A DNA stretch of 13,211 nt from Burkholderiaceae bacterium (GTDB lineage: Bacteria > Pseudomonadota > Gammaproteobacteria > Burkholderiales > Burkholderiaceae_C), in assembly GCA_017999135.1 (NCBI GenBank), contig JAGOBT010000037.1:1-13211 (forward strand). Reading direction: 5' to 3'. Position numbers and translations under genes: made by a program. The notes beneath the pieces are model-generated. The model had not been told where the DNA came from, ran no database searches, and worked only from the letters and a program-made list of their open reading frames with translations. The number at the start of each line of letters is the position of its first letter. Within the stretch, counting starts at the first letter, position 1. Of this stretch, positions 1 to 6,422 are shown one piece after another.

Positions 1-665
1 TCTTCCACTGCCCGATCCCGGCCGACCGCGTCGCCCAGGTGCAGGACGCCGCCAAGATCCTGGGCGACCAGGCCTGGAAGACCTTCCCCTGGGCCTGCGG
101 CGCCGACGGCACCGCCACCCTGCCCACCACCACCGATCCGGCCGAGGCCTTGCTGAATCGCCACTGGCGGCCCGCGCTGTCGGTCACCGGGGTCGACGGC
201 TTCCCCGACATGAAGAGCGCCGGCAATGTGCTGCGCCCGCACACATCGTTCAAGCTCAGCCTGCGGCTGCCGCCCTTGGTCGATGGCAACGAGGCCTCGG
301 TCAAGTTGAAGGCCCTGCTGGAAGACAACGCGCCCTACAACGCCAAGGTCACCTTCCACCCCGACGGCCGCGCCGGCGCGCTGGGCGCCAACGGCTGGAA
401 CGCGCCCGGCCTGGCGCCCTGGCTCGCATCGGCACTCGACACCGCGTCGCGCGCGCAGTTCGGCGCGCCGGTGGCCTACATCGGCCAGGGCGGCACCATC
501 CCGCTGATGAGCATGCTGCAGCAGGGCTTCCCGCAGGCGCAGATGATGGTCTGCGGCGTGCTGGGCCCGAAGAGCAATGCCCACGGGCCGAACGAGTTCC
601 TGCATGTGCCCTACGCGCAGAAGCTCACCGCGGCGGTGGCGCAGGTGATCGCCGCGCACCCCTGA
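1..665 (+). CDS. M20 family metallopeptidase, C-terminal part (5' truncated by window)
   Basis: The reading frame is open from the left edge (first full codon at position 3) to a TGA at 663-665, giving about 220 residues of a C-terminal part. It reads as the end of an M20/carnosinase-like zinc peptidase. It has the tail of the inserted dimerization domain (strand pattern around SFKLSLRLPP), then the catalytic-domain end with a glycine-rich GQGGTIPLM segment. The late motif GPKSNAHGPNEFL supplies the last zinc-binding histidine of the family. M20 enzymes hydrolyse peptides or N-acylated amino acids in the cytoplasm; the substrate cannot be named here. The N-terminal zinc ligands lie outside the window. 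It is followed after about 20 bases by a strong hairpin and converges with the DUF4148 genes. Family assignment is confident; specificity is unknown. Confidence 0.88.
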   Translation, partial: FHCPIPADRVAQVQDAAKILGDQAWKTFPWACGADGTATLPTTTDPAEALLNRHWRPALSVTGVDGFPDMKSAGNVLRPHTSFKLSLRLPPLVDGNEASVKLKALLEDNAPYNAKVTFHPDGRAGALGANGWNAPGLAPWLASALDTASRAQFGAPVAYIGQGGTIPLMSMLQQGFPQAQMMVCGVLGPKSNAHGPNEFLHVPYAQKLTAAVAQVIAAHP

Positions 666-686
666 ACCAACGCGCGGCACACAGCA

Positions 687-710
687 CAACGGGCCCCGCA
701 GGGCCCGTTG
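687..710. terminator. Hairpin between convergent genes, probable bidirectional terminator
   Basis: A perfect 10-bp stem (CAACGGGCCC at 687-696, GGGCCCGTTG at 701-710) closes a CGCA loop. It begins 22 bases after the peptidase stop and lies 64 bases past the stop of the convergent DUF4148 gene. There is no clear T-run on either side, so it is terminator-like by position and stability rather than a textbook intrinsic terminator. Confidence 0.6.
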
Positions 711-773
711 GCGTTGTGGCGCCTGCCGGCGGCCGGGGCTGAGCGCCGGGCCGGGCGAGGCGGGGCGGCTGGG

Positions 774-1097
774 TCAGCCGGCGCTGCGCGACACCGGCAT
801 CGCAGCCACTTCGGCGTTGATCGCCTTCACCTCACCGCTGCGGATGGCCTGCAGCGTCTGCTGGCGCACATCGGCGCGCTGCACCGTGCTGGCGCGCAGC
901 GGCTCGATGTAGCCTTCGGTGTGCATGGGGCTGGCGCTGCGGGCAGCGGCCAGGTCGGCCACCACGGCGGCGCGGGTCTGGCTGCTGTGCACGGCGGTCC
1001 AGGTGTCGGGGGTGGCTTCCTGTGCGAAGGCGCCGGCGCTGAACAGGGCAGACGCGGCCAGGGTGGCGGTGGCAAGCAGTTGGCGGGTGTGGGTCAT
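774..1097 (-). CDS. DUF4148 family small secreted protein (copy 1)
   Basis: The gene encodes 107 residues. An N-terminal signal peptide (hydrophobic stretch about residues 7-24) probably ends at AFA|QEA near residue 25, leaving a mature periplasmic protein of about 82 residues. The mature part carries the DUF4148 pattern: a TRAxVxADLxAAR helix (about 41-53), then EGYIEPL and a second helix ending IRSGEVKAINAEV (about 85-97). DUF4148 proteins are common in Burkholderiales, often in several copies, and have no established function. The ATG at 1095-1097 is supported by a GGAG ribosome-binding site (1104-1107) six bases upstream. A paralogue lies 134 bases upstream on the same strand, and the two may share the promoter region before the LysR gene. 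Family call is firm; role is unknown. Confidence 0.88.
   Translation of the reverse strand: MTHTRQLLATATLAASALFSAGAFAQEATPDTWTAVHSSQTRAAVVADLAAARSASPMHTEGYIEPLRASTVQRADVRQQTLQAIRSGEVKAINAEVAAMPVSRSAG
999..1022. repeat. 24-base exact direct repeat, left copy (signal-peptide end of DUF4148 copy 1)
   Basis: The 24 bases at 999-1022 recur exactly at 1478-1501. Both encode the QEATPDTW segment at the start of the mature proteins. This reflects duplication of the two genes, perhaps with local gene conversion, because the flanking codons have diverged. Confidence 0.85.
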
Positions 1098-1194
1098 GGT
1101 GATCTCCAGAAGTGGGTCGGGGTTGGATGGAAGCCTGCAGTGCGGGGCCGTGTGGGCGGTGGTGTGCGCTGCAGGTCCCTGGTCTGTTCATACG

Positions 1195-1225
1195 GGCCCG
1201 GCCGGCGATTGGATGCAGCCGGGCC
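1195..1225 (-). terminator. GC-rich hairpin between the two DUF4148 genes
   Basis: An 8-bp stem (GGCCCGGC form, arms 1195-1202 and 1218-1225) with a 15-base loop starts just past the stop of the upstream DUF4148 gene. It lacks a T-run. It may attenuate readthrough or stabilise the upstream message, but it could equally be chance structure in GC-rich DNA. Confidence 0.25.
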
Positions 1226-1231
1226 GCTGCT

Positions 1232-1579
1232 TCAGCGGTTGGTTTGCGACAGGCGCAGGGCGCTGGCCGGCACGCCGCTGTACACCTCGGCGTTGATGGC
1301 GCGCACCTCGCCGCTGGCGATGGCCTGCAGCGTGTTGGCACGCACCTCGGCACGCAGCGCGCTGTTGCGCACCGGCTCCATGTAGCCGGCCGACCAGGCC
1401 TTGGTCAGGCCGGCCTGGCGGGCGGCAAACAGCTCGGCGCCCACGTCGGCGCGGCTCTTGGTGCTCTGCACCTGCAGCCAGGTGTCGGGGGTGGCTTCCT
1501 GGGCCAGGGCAGCGCCGGCGCTGAACAGCGAGGCAGCGGCAACGGCGGCGATGGCGAGAACTTGGCGGGTCGTGGTCAT
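1232..1579 (-). CDS. DUF4148 family small secreted protein (copy 2)
   Basis: The gene encodes 115 residues and is a paralogue of the neighbouring 774-1097 gene. The signal peptide (about residues 1-26) probably ends at ALA|QEA. The mature protein has the same framework: QEATPDTW at its start, SRADVGAELFAARQAG (about 42-57), GYMEPVRNSALRAEVRANTLQAI, then SGEVRAINAEV (about 89-99). It has a slightly longer C-terminus than copy 1. The start ATG (1577-1579) has a GGAA-type ribosome-binding site at 1586-1589. The gene is divergent to the LysR-type regulator at 1822, with 242 bases between start codons, which makes it a plausible regulatory target. Function of the family is not established. Confidence 0.88.
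   Translation of the reverse strand: MTTTRQVLAIAAVAAASLFSAGAALAQEATPDTWLQVQSTKSRADVGAELFAARQAGLTKAWSAGYMEPVRNSALRAEVRANTLQAIASGEVRAINAEVYSGVPASALRLSQTNR
1478..1501. repeat. 24-base exact direct repeat, right copy
   Basis: Right-hand copy of the 24-base direct repeat shared by the two DUF4148 genes (left copy 999-1022), in the same orientation and the same reading frame. Confidence 0.85.
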
Positions 1580-1739
1580 GATGATTTCCAGTGGTTGCGT
1601 TGACGAAAACCGGGGGCGGTGGCTGGCCTGTCAGGCTGCTGTCCGGTCCGGTCTCGGTGAGTCGCTTGGTGTGCTCCGGCTCATCGATGGGGTGAACTGT
1701 AGGGATCAACCCGAATGGGAAAAACCAGCAATCCGGCAA

Positions 1740-1760
1740 TGCTTCATTCCTAATGAAGCA
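1740..1760. promoter_or_regulatory. LysR-type operator candidate 1 (distal dyad)
   Basis: A perfect dyad with 9-bp arms, TGCTTCATT (1740-1748) and AATGAAGCA (1752-1760), has a CCT centre. It contains TTCA-N7-TGAA and a symmetric T-N11-A (T1744, A1756), the core signature of LysR-family recognition sites. It lies in the AT-rich gap between the DUF4148 gene and the LysR gene, about 160 bases upstream of the former. That it binds the adjacent regulator is inference. Confidence 0.65.
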
Positions 1761-1792
1761 ACAATAAACTCAAAATTAACTTAAAACAGAAA

Positions 1793-1810
1793 GATTACAA
1801 CTTTGTAATC
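1793..1810. promoter_or_regulatory. LysR-type operator candidate 2 (proximal dyad)
   Basis: A perfect dyad GATTACAA-CT-TTGTAATC (1793-1800 and 1803-1810) also holds a symmetric T-N11-A (T1796, A1808). It ends 11 bases before the LysR start codon and abuts a CATAAT hexamer at 1811-1816, so a bound protein would cover the LysR promoter. This fits negative autoregulation, a frequent LysR-family behaviour. Its centre is about 51 bases from the distal dyad. Confidence 0.65.
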
Positions 1811-1816
1811 CATAAT
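1811..1816 (+). promoter_or_regulatory. Candidate -10 box of the LysR gene
   Basis: CATAAT matches the sigma70 -10 consensus at five of six positions. It ends five bases before the ATG at 1822, so transcription would begin at or next to the start codon, giving a leaderless message. No Shine-Dalgarno sequence is visible. No good -35 hexamer is seen, so the site may need an activator. Confidence 0.35.
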
Positions 1817-1821
1817 CCAGC

Positions 1822-2817
1822 ATGGATCACTTGCGTGCAATGCGGGTGCTGGCCAAGGTGGCCGACGAAGGCAGCTTTGCCGGTGCGGCGCGGGTGCTGG
1901 ACATGGCACCGGCCGTGGTCACCCGCGTCATCGCCGAGCTGGAAGAGCACCTGGGCGCCCGGCTGATGAACCGCACCACCCGGCGCCTGAGCTTCACCGA
2001 GGCAGGTGACGACTACTTGCAGCGTGCACGCCAGATCCTGGCGGATGTGGACGAGGCGGCCGTGCGGGTGGCCAATGCCGTGGGCGAGCCGCGTGGCCAC
2101 CTGCGGGTGCTGCTGCCGCCGGCGCTGGCGGTGCACCAGGTGGTCAAGAACCTGGGCAGCTTCCGCCGCCAGTACCCGCAGGTGACGGTCGAGCTGCACT
2201 CCCCCGGCCCGGTGGAGACCATGGACGACAGCTTCGACTTGACCATCGTGGCCACACGCCGGCCGCTGGAAGGCGACTTCATCGCCCGCCGCCTGGCCCG
2301 CACCGAGGTGGTGATGTGCGCCTCGCCCGAGTACCTGGACGTGCGTGGCCGCCCCAGCCACCCGAACGACCTGGTCGACCACGACACCCTGCTGCCGCCG
2401 ATCAGCGACCTGCAGCGCGGCATCACCTTCCTGGCGGGCGGCAGCGGGCCCGACGACGCGCCGGCCGAATCGGTCACCCTGGTGCCCACCCGGTCGGTGC
2501 TGTCGTCCACCCACATCGACACCACCTATGCCGGTGCGCTGCATGGCCTGGGCATCGCCGGCCTGCCGTCGTTCGTGCTGGAAGACGCGCTGCTCGAGCA
2601 CGCCCTCGAGCGCGTGCTGCCGGCCTGGCGCCTGTTCTCCATCACCATCTGGGCGGCCATGCCCAGCCGCAAGCACCTGCCAGCACGCACCCGGGTGTTT
2701 CTCGATTTCCTGATCGACCTGTTCGGCGGCGAGGACAAGGACCCCTGGCTGATCGCCGCCGGCTGCGAGACCCGGCCCTGGCCGGCGCCACCGCCGCCCG
2801 GTGCGTCAGCGCAGTGA
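1822..2817 (+). CDS. LysR-type transcriptional regulator, CrgA-like subgroup
   Basis: The gene encodes 331 residues, slightly longer than the usual 300 or so. The N-terminal winged helix-turn-helix occupies about residues 1-60 (FAGAARVLDMAPAVVTRVIAELE, then LGARLMNRTTRRLSFTEAG), followed by a linker helix. An effector-binding domain of the periplasmic-binding-protein fold runs from about residue 92 to 300. The tail is proline-rich (WPAPPPPG). The HTH and RTTRRLSFTEAG segments are typical of the large CrgA-like branch of LysR regulators. No effector can be predicted. It is divergent to two DUF4148 genes, with two T-N11-A dyads in the gap, so it probably controls itself and perhaps them (inference). 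Its last 12 bases overlap the 3' end of amgK on the other strand. The start is chosen at ATG 1822, where the HTH begins in the normal place (MDHLRAM). Confidence 0.92.
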   Translation: MDHLRAMRVLAKVADEGSFAGAARVLDMAPAVVTRVIAELEEHLGARLMNRTTRRLSFTEAGDDYLQRARQILADVDEAAVRVANAVGEPRGHLRVLLPPALAVHQVVKNLGSFRRQYPQVTVELHSPGPVETMDDSFDLTIVATRRPLEGDFIARRLARTEVVMCASPEYLDVRGRPSHPNDLVDHDTLLPPISDLQRGITFLAGGSGPDDAPAESVTLVPTRSVLSSTHIDTTYAGALHGLGIAGLPSFVLEDALLEHALERVLPAWRLFSITIWAAMPSRKHLPARTRVFLDFLIDLFGGEDKDPWLIAAGCETRPWPAPPPPGASAQ

Positions 2818-3981
2818 GAACGCGGTGGTCGTCAGCGCGCCGGTCATCGGCTCGATCAGGCCGATCAGCGGCTTGAGCTCGCGGTAGCGCAGCGCCACCT
2901 TGGTGGCATAGGCAAAGAAGCGCGGCAGGTCGGCCGCATAAGTCGGCTTGCCGTCGCGGTGCTTCAGCCTGCAGAAGATGCCCAGCACCTTCAGGTGACG
3001 CTGCAGGCCCATCCATTCCAGCGCGCGCCAGCATTCGCCGAAATCGCTGGCCATCGCATGCTCGCCCAGCAGCCCGGCATCCCGCGCCTGCTGCCACCAG
3101 CGGGCGGCCCAGTCGATCTCCTGCGCTTCGTCCCAGCTGTGGAAGGCGTCGCGCAGCAGCGAGGCGATGTCGTAGGTGACCGGCCCGACCACCGCGTCCT
3201 GGAAGTCCAGGATGCCCGGATTGAAGATGGTTGCCCCCACGGCCGCGCTGCGCTCGGCCTGCCCCCCGAGGGGGCGCAGCGAACTTGGGGCGGCCCGGCG
3301 TTCGCCGGCCATCATCAGGTTGCGCGGCATCCAGTCGCGGTGCACCACCACGGTCGGCTGGTCCAGGGCGCTGGCCACCAGGATGTTGCAGAGCTTGTCC
3401 CAGGTGGCCTGCTGGGTGGCGGTCCAGGTGATGCCGTGCTCACGCTGCACGCACCAGTCGGGGAACAGCGCCAGCTCACGCCGCAGCAGGGCATCGTCGT
3501 AGGCCGGCAGGCCGCTGCCGTCCATGTGGCGCTGCCAGTGCACCAGGGCCGTCACGGCCTCGCGCATCAGGCGGTCGGCCTCGGCCGGCGCGGCCGCCTG
3601 CACCGCCGGCAGGTACAGCTGACTTCCCAGGTCGGTCAGCAGCACGAAGCCCAGCCCGGCGTCGCTGGCCAGCACCGCCGGTGCATGCAGGCCGGCGGCG
3701 GCGATGCGCCTGGCGATGTCGATGAACGGCCGCACGTCTTCCTGCGGCGGCGGCGCGTCCATCACGATGCGGCTGCCGCCATCGGCCGCCTGCACCCGCA
3801 GGTAGCGGCGGAAGCTGGCGTCGGCCGATGCGGGCGCCAGGGTGTCGGTGCGCAGCCCGTACTGCGCGGCCAGCGGCTGGAACCAGCGCCAGAACGCCGC
3901 CTCGCGCTGGGCGTCGGGCCAGGCCACCAAGGGGGCGGCGGGCGGCTGGGAAGGCGCTGGATCCTGCGGGGCAGACGACAT
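2806..3981 (-). CDS. amgK: N-acetylmuramate/N-acetylglucosamine anomeric kinase (AmgK), with internal insertion
   Basis: The gene encodes 391 residues of the aminoglycoside-phosphotransferase (APH) fold. AmgK phosphorylates the anomeric carbon of MurNAc and GlcNAc released from peptidoglycan, feeding UDP-MurNAc recycling through MurU. The kinase-like catalytic loop is VVHRDWMPRNLM (His214, Asp216, Asn221). The metal-binding motif is ILDFQDAVVGPVTYD (Asp259), followed by SLLRDAF. An ATP-lobe segment LRVQAADGGSRIVMDAPP (about 61-78) also fits. Between the catalytic loop and the DFQD motif there are about 30 residues where AmgK homologues, as I remember them, have about five. The extra 25 or so residues (about 226-251) are encoded by a GC-rich repeat-like segment. 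No murU follows; the gene converges with and overlaps the LysR gene by 12 bases. It is divergent to lptD, a common arrangement. Start ATG 3979-3981 lacks a clear ribosome-binding site. Confidence 0.88.
   Translation of the reverse strand: MSSAPQDPAPSQPPAAPLVAWPDAQREAAFWRWFQPLAAQYGLRTDTLAPASADASFRRYLRVQAADGGSRIVMDAPPPQEDVRPFIDIARRIAAAGLHAPAVLASDAGLGFVLLTDLGSQLYLPAVQAAAPAEADRLMREAVTALVHWQRHMDGSGLPAYDDALLRRELALFPDWCVQREHGITWTATQQATWDKLCNILVASALDQPTVVVHRDWMPRNLMMAGERRAAPSSLRPLGGQAERSAAVGATIFNPGILDFQDAVVGPVTYDIASLLRDAFHSWDEAQEIDWAARWWQQARDAGLLGEHAMASDFGECWRALEWMGLQRHLKVLGIFCRLKHRDGKPTYAADLPRFFAYATKVALRYRELKPLIGLIEPMTGALTTTAFSLR
3229..3306. repeat. Repeat-like palindromic insertion inside amgK, in frame
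   Basis: This segment corresponds to the extra residues in AmgK. It contains an imperfect palindrome: GCTGCGC (3247-3253) pairs with GCGCAGC (3274-3280), around an inner CCCCC-GA-GGGGG (3263-3274). A second inverted repeat, CGGCG-TT-CGCCG, follows at about 3296-3307. The composition resembles a short GC-rich palindromic repeat that I recall being dispersed between genes in Burkholderiales genomes; that resemblance is from memory. The edges are estimated from the protein (about 78 bases, 26 codons) and are not exact. The reading frame is kept. Confidence 0.6.
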
Positions 3982-3996
3982 AATCCCGGGATTCTA
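3979..3996. promoter_or_regulatory. Overlapping divergent -10 elements and palindrome between amgK and lptD
   Basis: Only 53 bases separate the amgK and lptD start codons. On the + strand CATAAT (3979-3984) and on the - strand TAGAAT (complement of 3991-3996) each match the -10 consensus at five of six positions. They flank and share the perfect palindrome AATCCCGGGATT (3982-3993). The + strand start would fall near 3991 (about 44-base leader for lptD). The - strand start would fall near 3984, giving an almost leaderless amgK message. No convincing -35 boxes are seen. Confidence 0.4.
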
Positions 3997-4034
3997 CGAA
4001 CCGCCGGCCTGCCGCCTTGCCAGGCGCCGGTGCC

Positions 4035-6422
4035 ATGGCGGCGCCAGCCGGCCGGTCGTCCAGCCTTTCTGCCCTTGTCGTGCACCCTGCCCGCGCCGCC
4101 CTTCCTGCTGCCCGCCGTTGTGTCTGCCGCCGTGCCTTGATCCCGCTGGCCGCGGCGCTGCTGTGCCAGGGCGCCGCCCTGGCGGCCGACCCCGCGCCGC
4201 TGCAGCCCAGCACCTCGCTGGCGCCGGTCACCGGCAACCAGGCCGACAGCCGGCGGCCGATGATCCTGCTGGCCGACGATGTGAAGGTGCGGCCCGATCT
4301 CGACGCCGTGGCCGAAGGCAGGGTGGAATTCCGCCGCGCCGGCGTGCTGATCAAGGCCGACCGCCTGCGCTACGACAGCGCCAGCGACACCGCGCAGGCC
4401 AAGGGCCAGGTGTTCATCGGCCGCGACGGCGTGCGCTACCGCGGCACCGAGCTGCAGCTGCAGGTGCAGCGCTTCGAGGGTTTCTTCCTGCAGCCTGAGT
4501 TCCAGTTCGACCGGGTGGGCGCCGGCGGCCGGGCCGACCGCATCGACTTCCTGGACAGCGAGCGTTCGCGCGCCTACAACGCCATCTACAGCAGCTGCCC
4601 GCGCGACGGTGGCAGCGAGCCCGACTGGCTGCTGCGCACCGACCGCGTCAAGCTCGACTTCGAGGCCAACGAAGGCGTGGCCGAAGGCGCGGTGCTGCAG
4701 TTCCTGGGCGTGCCCATCCTGGGCCTGCCGGTGCTGAGCTTCCCGCTGACCGATGACCGCAAGAGCGGCTGGCTGCCGCCCACCGTGGGCCTGGACAGCC
4801 GCAGCGGCTTCGAGCTGGGCGTGCCCTACTACTGGAACATCGCGCCCAACCGCGACGCCACCTTCACCCCCACCGTGCTCACCCGCCGCGGCCTGGCGCT
4901 GGACAGCGAGTTCCGCTACCTGGAGCCGCGCCACAACGGCCGGCTGCGCCTGCACCTGCTGCCCGACGACCGCACCATCAGCAGCACCCGCTTCGCCTGG
5001 GAGGTCGACAACGAAGGCTGGCTGGGCCGGTCCACCCGCTACCGCGCCAAGGTGCTGCGGGTGTCGGACGACAGCTACTGGAAGGACTTTCCGCAGATCG
5101 TGCCCGGCACCTCGCCCCGCCTGCTCGGGCAGGACCTGCAGCTGCAGCGCGAACTGCCCACCGCGCTGGGGCCGCTGCAGGCCTATGCGCGGGTGCAGCA
5201 CTGGCAGGTGCTGCAGACCGGCACCGGCACCGACCTGATCGTGGCGCCCTACCAGCGCAGCCCGCAGCTGGGCCTGCGGCTGGCGCCGGTGCTGCCCGCC
5301 GGCCTGCGCGCGGCAATCGAAACCGAGGTCAACCACTTCACCCGCACCAGCGGCACGGCCGACCCCACCGCGCCCACCGGCTGGCGCTGGCACGCGCTGG
5401 GCCAGATCAGCCGGCCGTTCAGCTGGCCGGGCGCCTGGCTCACGCCGCGGCTCACCCTCAACGCCGCCAGCTACAGCTTTGACAGCCCGGGCCAGGCACG
5501 CCAGCGGCAATCACGCGTGATCCCCACCACCAGCGTCGATGCCGGCATGGTGTTCGAGCGCGACAGCGCCTGGTTCGGCCGCGCCCAGCGCCAGACGCTG
5601 GAGCCGCGCCTGCTCTACGTGAACACGCCGTTCCGCGACCAGGCCGGCCTGCCCAACTTCGATGCGGCCGAGCGCGACTTCAACGCGGTGTCGATCTACG
5701 CCGAGAACGCCTTCTCCGGCATCGACCGGGTCAGCGACGCGCACCAGATCACCGCCGGCGTCACCACCCGGCTGGTCGACGCCACCACCGGCGCCGAGAC
5801 CCTGCGCCTGGGGCTGGCGCAGCGCATCCGCCTGCGCGACCAGCGGGTGGTGCTGTCGGGCGATGTGCTGACCCAGCGGTTTTCCGACGTGCTGGTCGAG
5901 GGCGGCACGTCGGTTTTCAACCCCTGGAACCTCGACGCCGCGCTGCAATACAACCCCGACAGCCAGCGTGTGGTGCGTTCCATCCTGGGCGTGCGCTTCC
6001 AGCCCGGGCCGTTCCGCACCCTGTCGGCCGGCTACCGGCTGGCGCGTGGCCTGTCCGAGCAGGTGGAACTGGGCTGGCAATGGCCGCTGTGGCGCGGCAA
6101 GGCCACGCCGGTGGGCGCGGCCGGTGGCTGCGGCGGCACGCTGTATGCCGTGGGCCGGCTGAACTACAGCCTGCGGGACAGCCGCATGACCGATTCGCTG
6201 ATCGGCGCCGAGTACGACACCGGCTGCTGGATCGCCCGCGTCGTGTCCGAGCGGTTGTCCACCGGCCGGGCCGAGGCCACCACCCGGCTGATGCTGCAGC
6301 TGGAGCTGGTCGGCCTGTCGCGCCTGGGTTCCAACCCGCTGCAGGCCTTGAAGGACAATGTTCCCGGTTACCGGCTGCTGCGCGAGCCGCGCGGCACCCC
6401 GTTCTCCCCATCCGAGCCATGA
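4035..6422 (+). CDS. lptD: LPS-assembly protein LptD
   Basis: From ATG 4035 the product has 795 residues, near the family's usual size. LptD with the lipoprotein LptE forms the outer-membrane channel that inserts lipopolysaccharide into the outer leaflet. A long signal peptide has an arginine-rich n-region (RRCVCRRA), a hydrophobic core and probable cleavage at ALA|AD near residue 51. The LptA-like jellyroll domain follows (about 75-190: LLADDVKVRPDLDAVAEGRVEF, IKADRLRYDSASDTAQAKGQV), then the 26-strand barrel domain with the family motif SFPLTDDRKSGWLPP (about 235). Mature cysteines are only Cys188 (YSSC), Cys699 (GGCGG) and Cys731 (YDTGCW). The usual C-terminal Cys-Cys pair is Gly730-Cys731, and there is no N-terminal cysteine. 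The start is uncertain: TTG 4017 or GTG 4080 would also leave a signal peptide. The stop overlaps surA (ATGA). Confidence 0.93.
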   Translation: MAAPAGRSSSLSALVVHPARAALPAARRCVCRRALIPLAAALLCQGAALAADPAPLQPSTSLAPVTGNQADSRRPMILLADDVKVRPDLDAVAEGRVEFRRAGVLIKADRLRYDSASDTAQAKGQVFIGRDGVRYRGTELQLQVQRFEGFFLQPEFQFDRVGAGGRADRIDFLDSERSRAYNAIYSSCPRDGGSEPDWLLRTDRVKLDFEANEGVAEGAVLQFLGVPILGLPVLSFPLTDDRKSGWLPPTVGLDSRSGFELGVPYYWNIAPNRDATFTPTVLTRRGLALDSEFRYLEPRHNGRLRLHLLPDDRTISSTRFAWEVDNEGWLGRSTRYRAKVLRVSDDSYWKDFPQIVPGTSPRLLGQDLQLQRELPTALGPLQAYARVQHWQVLQTGTGTDLIVAPYQRSPQLGLRLAPVLPAGLRAAIETEVNHFTRTSGTADPTAPTGWRWHALGQISRPFSWPGAWLTPRLTLNAASYSFDSPGQARQRQSRVIPTTSVDAGMVFERDSAWFGRAQRQTLEPRLLYVNTPFRDQAGLPNFDAAERDFNAVSIYAENAFSGIDRVSDAHQITAGVTTRLVDATTGAETLRLGLAQRIRLRDQRVVLSGDVLTQRFSDVLVEGGTSVFNPWNLDAALQYNPDSQRVVRSILGVRFQPGPFRTLSAGYRLARGLSEQVELGWQWPLWRGKATPVGAAGGCGGTLYAVGRLNYSLRDSRMTDSLIGAEYDTGCWIARVVSERLSTGRAEATTRLMLQLELVGLSRLGSNPLQALKDNVPGYRLLREPRGTPFSPSEP

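Noticed and set aside
708..1603. Overlapping + strand open frames across the DUF4148 pair
   Set aside because: The minus-strand genes have signal peptides, ribosome-binding sites and a known domain; the + strand frames have none and are shadows.
1795..2676. Open frame of about 290 codons antisense to the LysR gene
   Set aside because: Its composition is that of an antisense shadow of a GC-rich gene (His/Gln/Gly-rich) and it has no ribosome-binding site or family match.
4017..4034. TTG at 4017 as the lptD start
   Set aside because: ATG 4035 is only six codons downstream and is a better initiation codon; neither has a strong ribosome-binding site, so this is a preference and not a proof.
3762..5510. 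Very long open frame on the minus strand (about 580 codons) across amgK and lptD
   Set aside because: It is antisense to two well-identified genes, its translation is low-complexity (Ala/Gly/Gln/His-rich), and it has no recognisable domain. Such shadows are expected in GC-rich coding DNA.
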